Part shown: piece by piece, positions 5,982 to 12,383 of the stretch
Layout: the number at the start of each line of letters is the position of its first letter
How positions within the stretch are numbered: position 1 is the first letter of the stretch
Source: Nitrospirota bacterium
GTDB taxonomy: Bacteria; Nitrospirota; Thermodesulfovibrionia; UBA6902; BMS3Bbin08
Length of the DNA: 13,948 nt
NCBI GenBank assembly: GCA_030637135.1
Contig: DAOVVO010000025.1
Span: forward strand, 1-13,948
Direction of reading: 5' to 3'
Made by a program: the position numbers and the translations under genes
The notes under the pieces: model-generated
Database searches by the model: none
Told to the model about the DNA's origin: nothing
What the model saw: the letters and a program-made list of their open reading frames with translations, nothing else

Positions 5982-7950
5982 GAAGATATCCCTCGGCAGC
6001 GTCCTTCACTTGAGGATCATTATCTGTCTCCGCAACTTCTTTCAAATATGCATAACTCTTCTCCTTGAAAAATGTGCCCAGAACATCAACAACTTTTTTT
6101 CTCACGATCCATTCTCCATCTTTTAAAAGGGGCACTATATCCTCCATAATCCCATCAAAAAATATTAAAGACTCTACGGCAGTACTTCTTATCTCAGAGT
6201 CTTTGTCATGAAGAAGCTGTAAAAGGGCTTTTTTCACCTTTTCCTCTTTAAAATTACCCAGTGCTTCTATAACAGATGTTTTCACAAGCTCAGACTCGTC
6301 AGAAAGCATTTGTATTAAAGGATCCACAGCCTTTTTATTGCCTATATTGCCAAGAGCTTCCGCTGCTGCAGTTCTAATCCAGACATCCCTATCACGGAGA
6401 AGAACAATCAATGGTTCTACCCCTTCTTCAGCGTGCAATTTACCAATCTTAAGAGCTGCAATACGGCAGATTTCAGCTGTTTCATCAGTAAGTGCATGGA
6501 GCAGTAACTTCACAGCACGGGGACCGCCAATAGAAGATAGTGCTTCAACTGCAGCTTTCCGCACCCTCACATCACTGTCTTTAAGAACAACACCGACTGC
6601 CTCTATTGAACCCTGCTCTCCAAGCAATCCGAGAAGTTTGACAGAATTTTTTCTGAGTGTTGCACTTTTATCTAAAAGACCCTTGATGATTTCATCAACA
6701 TTAAGATTTTTCCCAAATTTCGAAAGAGACTTTATTGTTTCCTCTTGAATATTCTCATATTCATCAAGCAGAAGCGGTTTTATATATTTAATCGCTTCTG
6801 GCTTATTTATATATGAAAGCGCAACTGCTGCTTTTCCCCTTACATGACCGTCCTCATCCTTAAGACACCCGACAAGGGGCTTAAAAAAAACATCAGATTT
6901 CACTTTGCCTGCCACTTCACAAATAACCCTTCTATGGTAAGGGTGGTCAGCCTTAAAAAAAGGTAGCAACGATTCTGGTGCGAGCTTCCCCATAAAGGTC
7001 AGAACCCTGATAACCGATTGGCTGTATTCTTCTTCAACAGATAACTCAAGGAGAGAGGGCAGGATGCTTTTTTCCATGGTGAGCCCTATAAGGAGTTGAG
7101 CAGAAATACTGACTTCCTTGAAATTGCTCTGGGTATGTGGCATGAGAAGCTCTGATGCCCTTTCCCCGAAGGTGTTTTTTAAATTTTTCACAAGTATTTC
7201 AGTAGATATTCCCCCATGAACAATTTCTGCTAAAGCCTTAACAGCTTCTTCCCTGACAGCCTTTGATTCATCTTCCAGAAAAGGTACAACAGAGGAAATC
7301 CAGCCCGCTTCGGTAATCTTGCCGAGTGCATTGATCACCGGCTTCCTCAGCTCCTTTCGGGGTAATTCAGATACAAGAGCATCTACAGCCCTTACATCAC
7401 CTATTCTGCCGAGTGCAGCAGCAGCATGATAGGCAACCCAAACATTTTCACTTTTTAAAATTGCTATCAATGTATTAATCACAGATATATTCTTTGGCAT
7501 AGAGCTTAGATGTTCCACGACCGCGGTTTTTACATTTTCATCAGAATCTTCGAGCGCCTCTACTAATAAGGGGAATGCCTTTAATTCTCCTGTTCTACCG
7601 AGAATATCAATAATGAATTTTCTAACATCAGTATTCGCATGTTTAAATTCTTTAATGAGGTAATCAGTAGCTTCAGGTCCCAATTCTATAAGGGCCTCAA
7701 TTGATGAATTTCTTGCATTAGCATTTTCCTGGTACAGGGTATTGATAAGCTGTTCTATAATATTCTCTCCTCTCATATCGAGGAGCATCTCAATCGCGGT
7801 TTTTCTTACACGCCAATTCTCATCTCCAAGACATGTTATAAGAGCGGACACAATGTAAGGTTTCTCACTCCGACTTTGCAAATCCTTTAACGCCTGTATC
7901 CTGACCTCCGGGTCTTTGTGTTTCAATAAGAATTCTAAATCTTCAGACAC
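5974..7950 (-). CDS. HEAT-repeat (PBS-lyase-type) scaffold protein in chemosensory operon
   Basis: A 658-aa protein built almost entirely of about 31-residue helical repeats with the signature D-x-x-x-x-V-R-x-x-A-x-x-A-L-G-x-I-G, roughly 18-20 units. Good examples are V-R-K-A-A-V-E-A-L-S-S-I-G and I-R-T-A-A-A-E-A-L-G-N-I-G in the C-terminal third. The first repeats follow V-S-E-D-L-E-F-L-L-K-H. There is no signal peptide, membrane segment or catalytic motif, so a soluble protein-binding solenoid is likely. I place the start at GTG 7950, inside the end of cheW (8-nt overlap) with AAAAGGA five nt upstream. The frame stays open to an ATG at 8028, but that start would read a Lys/Arg-rich peptide out of the cheW frame. 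HEAT proteins in che clusters have precedent (I recall Cpc7 in the Myxococcus Che7 cluster). The partner here is unknown; receptor, CheA or CheY are candidates. Confidence 0.9.
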   Translation of the reverse strand: MSEDLEFLLKHKDPEVRIQALKDLQSRSEKPYIVSALITCLGDENWRVRKTAIEMLLDMRGENIIEQLINTLYQENANARNSSIEALIELGPEATDYLIKEFKHANTDVRKFIIDILGRTGELKAFPLLVEALEDSDENVKTAVVEHLSSMPKNISVINTLIAILKSENVWVAYHAAAALGRIGDVRAVDALVSELPRKELRKPVINALGKITEAGWISSVVPFLEDESKAVREEAVKALAEIVHGGISTEILVKNLKNTFGERASELLMPHTQSNFKEVSISAQLLIGLTMEKSILPSLLELSVEEEYSQSVIRVLTFMGKLAPESLLPFFKADHPYHRRVICEVAGKVKSDVFFKPLVGCLKDEDGHVRGKAAVALSYINKPEAIKYIKPLLLDEYENIQEETIKSLSKFGKNLNVDEIIKGLLDKSATLRKNSVKLLGLLGEQGSIEAVGVVLKDSDVRVRKAAVEALSSIGGPRAVKLLLHALTDETAEICRIAALKIGKLHAEEGVEPLIVLLRDRDVWIRTAAAEALGNIGNKKAVDPLIQMLSDESELVKTSVIEALGNFKEEKVKKALLQLLHDKDSEIRSTAVESLIFFDGIMEDIVPLLKDGEWIVRKKVVDVLGTFFKEKSYAYLKEVAETDNDPQVKDAAEGYLHV

Positions 7951-8452
7951 CTTGTTCCTTTTCCTCTTTTTCTTGTGAAATATTTTCTGCGGCTTCCGTA
8001 GAAAATAAAGTTTCCTTGCTTTCTTCAAGCAATATCATTTCCTCAGAAGTGAGCAGAGTTTCAATATTCAGAATAACTACTAACCTGTCAGCAATTTTCC
8101 CGATAGATAAAAGGTATTCAGGTTTAAGCCCTTTAAAAAGAGAAGGTGGAGTAGCTATATGTTCCTTTTCAATGTCCATTATTTCTTTAACATCGTCAAC
8201 GAGAAGCCCTATTTTTTCTTCGTGCATTTTTAGTATGATAACCCTCTCTTTTAGGGAAACAGGCTCTACACCTAAACGTTTTCTTAAATCAATGAGGGGG
8301 ATAACAGCACCTCTGAGGTTTATCACTCCACTGATAAAAGAAGGCAACTTGGGAAGGTTGGTAATCTTCTGAGACTTTACAATTTCAACAATTCTTTCTA
8401 GTGGTATTCCAAACTCTTTGTGTGCAACAGTAAATATAACAAATTTGCTCAC
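7943..8452 (-). CDS. cheW: CheW coupling protein (copy 1)
   Basis: Adaptor that links the receptor to the P5 domain of CheA. It has 169 aa. Residues 1-140 are a complete CheW fold: F-V-I-F-T-V-A-H-K-E-F-G-I-P, then I-V-E-I-V and N-L-P, then G-V-I-N-L-R-G-A-V-I-P-L-I-D-L-R-K-R-L-G with the conserved Arg, and G-L-L-V-D-D-V-K-E-I. It has a short, acidic C-terminal tail (residues 141-169). The start is GTG at 8452, with AAGGA eight nt upstream inside the end of the preceding 60-codon ORF. It lies 2 nt after that ORF and overlaps the HEAT-repeat gene by 8 nt. Confidence 0.95.
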   Translation of the reverse strand: MSKFVIFTVAHKEFGIPLERIVEIVKSQKITNLPKLPSFISGVINLRGAVIPLIDLRKRLGVEPVSLKERVIILKMHEEKIGLLVDDVKEIMDIEKEHIATPPSLFKGLKPEYLLSIGKIADRLVVILNIETLLTSEEMILLEESKETLFSTEAAENISQEKEEKEQGV

Positions 8453-8454
8453 GT

Positions 8455-8637
8455 TTAAATCCTTCCGTATAATCGTGCTAACCGTTCCCCTCTGCGATTT
8501 ATTTTTTCATCAAGGCAATTAATGAGACTGGCACATGTTGACAAAAATAACATAACAGACGTAACCCCCGGCTCTGCAGGAAGGATAATTACTAACGTCA
8601 TGATAATGTGAGTTGTTAACAATGAAGTTTCTTTCAT
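8455..8637 (-). CDS. small hydrophobic protein, 60 aa, embedded in the operon
   Basis: I do not recognise this gene. The ATG overlaps the receptor stop (ATGA, 4 nt) and its TAA lies 2 nt before the cheW start, so it fills the gap between them exactly. Residues about 6-20 (L-T-T-H-I-I-M-T-L-V-I-I-L-P) and 24-42 (G-V-T-S-V-M-L-F-L-S-T-C-A-S-L-I-N-C-L) are hydrophobic, separated by a short P-A-E-P-G turn. The C-terminus is charged (D-E-K-I-N-R-R-G-E-R-L-A-R-L-Y). This suits a two-helix membrane hairpin or one membrane segment with a positive cytoplasmic tail. GGA near its start is a weak ribosome binding site, so translation probably depends on the receptor gene. A chance open frame remains possible, but the perfect fit between neighbours argues for a real gene. 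Confidence 0.55.
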   Translation of the reverse strand: MKETSLLTTHIIMTLVIILPAEPGVTSVMLFLSTCASLINCLDEKINRRGERLARLYGRI

Positions 8638-11504
8638 ACTTTTTCCAGCTTGATTCTTTGCATTATATCCCGTATTCCGTCATAATCACTATCGTGTGCC
8701 TGAATAAAGCCGGAATAGGCAGGGTTTATTGACTGGAGGATTGCTCTGTGTCTGGCGCTATTTTCACTCAGCTCCAGAAAATATTGTTTTATTAGTTTTT
8801 TATCTTTTTCAGATACACTCCGGTTAACACAGATATTGAATTCCGGTATTTCAAAAGAACGTTTAATACTTATAAGTCCTTGTTCTTTAAATTTTTCAGC
8901 TGTAGACTCCATAATGCCTCCAGCGTCAAATTCTCCGTTCAAAACTGCCCTGGCAACCTCATCATGATGTCCTAAATATGCATAGAAACCCAGGTCATCG
9001 AGGTCTATACCAGCCTCATTGAGCACTGCCCTCGGAACAATATAGCTCGATGTTGAATGCTTGTCTCCAAAGGCAAAAGAACAGCCTTTTATATCTTCAA
9101 CATCCTTAATATTACTTCCTTCTCTGGTTACTATGACACTGTAATGAAATGGTTTACCTTCGTTGAGTGCACTCGCGATAACTTGAACATCATATTTATT
9201 TCGTGCCTCAATATATGTTGAAGGCGTCATATAACAGAAATCAAAGATTCCCTCTCCGATGTTTTTTATGGTTTCTTCAAAGTCCACTGACATGTGTAGT
9301 TCTACTTTTTTATTCATTTTCTTCGAAAGGTACTTTGTGAGGGGAATGAAACGTTTATACATTTCAGCTGGTGATTCCAGGGGAATAACACCGAACGTAA
9401 TCACTTCTGTTTTTTCCCGAGCACTTTCGACTTTAAACCTGCCCAGTTCTGTTATGAGAAGTTCAGCATCTTTTTGCAGCCTTACAAGCTTGTTGTTTAT
9501 GAGAGATGCCCAGTTTTTATTCTGTTCAAAGAGGTATTTTATCCTCACAAGCGAATTTACGATCTCGCCGCTGCCAGACTTCTGTTCTTTGAGTGCGCCT
9601 GCTATGGAATGTATTTTGAAGTTTGTATGTTCAAGCGCCTTATATACTTGTTTCCCTGCTTTAGATTGCTCAAGATTAGCGTTTTTAACCTGCGCTGATG
9701 TACCTTTAATTTTTTCCGATTCTGACATTATGTTATCAACACCACTTGCCTGTTCAAAAACTGCCTTTGAAATTTGTTTCACCATTTCTTTTACTCTATC
9801 CATTGCATCAGTAATAAATTTGATTCCTTTCGTCTGCTCAGATGTGGCAACCTGAACCGAAGAAACCATGGAAGTTGACTTTTTCGAACTTTCGATAATT
9901 TTCTCCAATGCGCCTTCTGCTTCACTTGAGAGACTGTTTCCTTCATCAATAGTTTTCAACCCCTCTGTCATAGCGACAACAGCTCCTTTTACTTCGGTTT
10001 GCACAGACGTTATAAGGGTCCCTATCTCCTGTGTTGAGAAGGCTGTCCTTTCGGCAAGATCCTTGATTTCATCTGCAACCACGGAAAAACCTTTTCCGTG
10101 TTCTCCAGCCTGGGCAGCCAGGATTGCAGCATTCAGGGAAAGCAGAGTCGTCTGGTCAGTTATTTCATCTATAACATTCAGGATTTTCCCTATCTCTTCT
10201 GATCTGTTGCTTAGTTTTTCGATAAATTCAGCTGTTTTTTGCACCTTGGCTTTGATTCTTTCCATTCCTTCTCGTGTTTTACGTATTGCATCCATACCAA
10301 AAGTTGATGCATCAGAAGTAACTTTTTCTGAAAGCAGTGCTGCTTCTTTTGTTTCTGATTCTATTTCTTTTACAGTTGAATTAATCTCTTCTATTGCAGT
10401 CAGGGTTTCTTCCGCGGAAATAGTGAGTTCTTTAGTTCTCCCGGCTATTTCCTGTATACTAATTGACATTTCTTCAATAGAGGATGAACCTGAATCTACA
10501 GCACCAAACAGTTCAACAGTATTCTGAGTTATCTGATCATTATTTGTGACCATTTCATCAACCGCTACAGTTATCTGCTCTGAAGATGAACTGAGTGCAT
10601 CAATATTTTCTGTGATTTCGCCTATGGAATTATCGAGTTCTTTAACGGAGGTATGAATGTTATCCGATGCTTCAGCTTCCAACCTTGTTCCTTCGACGAT
10701 TTTCTTTGACTCAGTTCCAACTTCATGGGTTATCTTACCAACTTTTTCTGACACGATAAACGCCCTTTTAATAATTGCACTCACATCTCTGATAGATGAC
10801 TTCAGATGTTTATTAAGAAGTCCGATCTCATCTTTTGAATGTATGTCCGTACGAAAAGAAAGGTTTCCCGAAGATAAAGATTTTGTTGCTCTTTCAAGGT
10901 CTTTTACCGGGTTTATGACAGCTCTTTTAAAAATTATCCAGAGTCCTGTCCCAAGAAAAATTATTGAAAATAGCAAACTGAATATAATAATTCTTGTCCT
11001 GTAAAGTATTCTTTCTTTGGCATCTTTTATGAACATCGAGACTTTAACAATGCCGAGGACACTGTTCTGTTTATCATGACACCCGATACAGCGGTCGGTA
11101 TTTTTGAGGGGCATGTAGTAATCAATTGAATCTTCAGTTTCCTGGCGGAATGAAGAACCGGTACTGTTAAGTGTGACAAAAATAGACGCTTCTTCTGACC
11201 GTACTCTTCTCTTAAATTTTGAAAACGCTTCCTGTCCCTTATCATTGTAAACTGTGATATTTTCAAGTCCCGGAGAATTTCTTTTCTTCCTGATTAAATC
11301 CTTGGTGACACCAGGATCGCCTGTAACCAGGGTTTCTTCAATAGCATATTTAATAAAATTAATGGTAGAACCTGAATACGTATCAACAATATAACGGATA
11401 TCAGCTCGTATAAAGGTAACTCCTATAAAACCTATAACGATGGCGCATATAATTAATATTACGATAACCAGTCCAACAATTTTATGCTCAAGGCTCAATT
11501 TCAT
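8634..11504 (-). CDS. chemoreceptor with heme-c sensor module and C-terminal PhnD-like domain
   Basis: Methyl-accepting chemotaxis protein of 956 aa. TM1 is at about residues 9-31 and TM2 at 172-193. Between them lies an extracytoplasmic domain with C-I-G-C-H (139-143), the CXXCH heme-c motif, followed by L-G-I-V-K-V-S, as in heme-binding sensor modules. HAMP is at about 194-246. The MCP signalling helices run 250-600, with the hairpin tip I-D-E-I-T-D-Q-T-T-L-L-S-L-N-A-A-I-L-A-A-Q-A-G-E-H-G-K-G-F and V-V-A-D-E-I. Residues 700-940 resemble PhnD-type phosphonate/phosphite-binding proteins: F-G-V-I-P-L-E at the start, F-D-F-C-Y-M-T-P, F-G-D-K-H-S-T-S-S-Y-I-V-P, and a final bilobed-fold segment. 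No membrane segment lies between the MCP and PhnD-like parts, so this domain should be cytoplasmic, opposite to its usual place. The ATG lies 6 nt after the upstream cheW, with only a weak GAG ribosome binding site. Confidence 0.93.
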   Translation of the reverse strand: MKLSLEHKIVGLVIVILIICAIVIGFIGVTFIRADIRYIVDTYSGSTINFIKYAIEETLVTGDPGVTKDLIRKKRNSPGLENITVYNDKGQEAFSKFKRRVRSEEASIFVTLNSTGSSFRQETEDSIDYYMPLKNTDRCIGCHDKQNSVLGIVKVSMFIKDAKERILYRTRIIIFSLLFSIIFLGTGLWIIFKRAVINPVKDLERATKSLSSGNLSFRTDIHSKDEIGLLNKHLKSSIRDVSAIIKRAFIVSEKVGKITHEVGTESKKIVEGTRLEAEASDNIHTSVKELDNSIGEITENIDALSSSSEQITVAVDEMVTNNDQITQNTVELFGAVDSGSSSIEEMSISIQEIAGRTKELTISAEETLTAIEEINSTVKEIESETKEAALLSEKVTSDASTFGMDAIRKTREGMERIKAKVQKTAEFIEKLSNRSEEIGKILNVIDEITDQTTLLSLNAAILAAQAGEHGKGFSVVADEIKDLAERTAFSTQEIGTLITSVQTEVKGAVVAMTEGLKTIDEGNSLSSEAEGALEKIIESSKKSTSMVSSVQVATSEQTKGIKFITDAMDRVKEMVKQISKAVFEQASGVDNIMSESEKIKGTSAQVKNANLEQSKAGKQVYKALEHTNFKIHSIAGALKEQKSGSGEIVNSLVRIKYLFEQNKNWASLINNKLVRLQKDAELLITELGRFKVESAREKTEVITFGVIPLESPAEMYKRFIPLTKYLSKKMNKKVELHMSVDFEETIKNIGEGIFDFCYMTPSTYIEARNKYDVQVIASALNEGKPFHYSVIVTREGSNIKDVEDIKGCSFAFGDKHSTSSYIVPRAVLNEAGIDLDDLGFYAYLGHHDEVARAVLNGEFDAGGIMESTAEKFKEQGLISIKRSFEIPEFNICVNRSVSEKDKKLIKQYFLELSENSARHRAILQSINPAYSGFIQAHDSDYDGIRDIMQRIKLEKV

Positions 11505-11510
11505 ATAGTC

Positions 11511-12170
11511 TCAAACTTTGGTTATTTCATCTATATTCAAGATTGAAATAAATTTATTATTTATTTTCGCAACCCCTTCTATAAAATTTTTCTCATCTTC
11601 TGTCAAGGTTGACGGAGGAGGGAGGAGCTCACATGAAGGGAATCTGAACGCTCCTAATATAGAAGTAACTAAAGCACCCAATGGCCCTTTTTTACCTGAT
11701 AGAATGATTATTTTCTGACGTCCTCTATGCTCACCTTCCATCCCTAATCTCACCTTGAGATCAACTACCGGAATAATTTTGCCGCGTACGGATGTAACAC
11801 CTACTAAATAGTTCGGGGAACAGGGTACAGCAGTAATCCTTTGATATCTGATAATTTCCTGCAGTTCTGCCATCCTTATTGCATATTCTTCAGTGCCGAT
11901 TTTAAAAGCCAGAATCTCTGTTTCATCTACCGGGACATCCTTTTCTTTTTCCTGTATGTCTTTTAACCCGGTTATTTCTGACGTGCTGTTTCCTTTAAAG
12001 TGCGCAGTATTTGCCTGTTTTTTCCCGGCATGGGCAGGATTTCCTTTGGGTGTTTCCTCAATTTCGGCATTAGACTGCACGGGGCCTCCCTTCTGATATG
12101 ACTCATTGTTGTGCTCTTTATTATTTTCCTGCCGTTTAGCAACTTTTTTACTGATGTGTGCTTTATCCAA
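11511..12170 (-). CDS. cheW: CheW coupling protein (copy 2) with charged N-terminal tail
   Basis: A 219-aa adaptor. Residues 1-80 are polar, low-complexity and Lys/Glu/Asn-rich, probably disordered. Residues about 84-217 form the CheW domain: I-L-A-F-K-I-G-T-E-E-Y-A-I, E-L-Q-E-I-I, A-V-P-C-S-P-N-Y-L-V-G-V, S-V-R-G-K-I-I-P-V-V-D-L-K-V-R-L-G with the conserved Arg, and I-L-N-I-D-E-I. The start is TTG at 12170, with AAGGAG six nt upstream. No ATG lies between it and the in-frame TAA about 24 nt further up. The start overlaps the stop of a 51-codon ORF by 8 nt. It lies right before the receptor gene, so it is probably that receptor's cognate coupler. Confidence 0.93.
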   Translation of the reverse strand: MDKAHISKKVAKRQENNKEHNNESYQKGGPVQSNAEIEETPKGNPAHAGKKQANTAHFKGNSTSEITGLKDIQEKEKDVPVDETEILAFKIGTEEYAIRMAELQEIIRYQRITAVPCSPNYLVGVTSVRGKIIPVVDLKVRLGMEGEHRGRQKIIILSGKKGPLGALVTSILGAFRFPSCELLPPPSTLTEDEKNFIEGVAKINNKFISILNIDEITKV

Positions 12171-12318
12171 ACGTAACTCCTTGCTTTTCCCCGTTTAATC
12201 CTAATTCACGTCCCACATCACCAGTTATTTTTTCTGATATATCATGCGCATCCATTCCGAAACTTTGGAGCACTGCATGAAAAGCAATAGTGTTAATTAT
12301 TCTTGTAATACATAACAT
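12163..12318 (-). CDS. small ORF, 51 codons, between cheA and cheW
   Basis: I do not recognise this ORF. It runs from ATG 12318 to TAA 12163-12165 and overlaps the TTG start of cheW by 8 nt, the same junction type seen at cheW/HEAT and HEAT/cheR. The peptide begins M-L-C-I-T-R-I-I-N-T-I-A-F, then H-A-V-L-Q-S-F-G-M-D-A-H-D-I-S-E-K-I-T-G, and ends G-R-E-L-G-L-N-G-E-K-Q. Codons in the last two thirds are mostly purine-first, as expected of coding sequence. No ribosome binding site is visible, and an in-frame TGA lies 15 nt upstream of the ATG. It could be a genuine small component or the 3' remnant of a longer decayed gene; the AT-rich first 15 codons favour the second. Confidence 0.4.
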   Translation of the reverse strand: MLCITRIINTIAFHAVLQSFGMDAHDISEKITGDVGRELGLNGEKQGVTFG

Positions 12319-12383
12319 ATCGATACATTCTAATCATTTTAATGTTATTTTGGGATGCATATCGTCACATTCTCATAGCCGTA

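Noticed and set aside
9259..10527. Long plus-strand frames (198 and 219 codons) inside the receptor
   Set aside because: They are antisense to a clear MCP with HAMP, hairpin-tip and PhnD-like motifs; their Ser-rich composition is typical of the reverse of such coding DNA.
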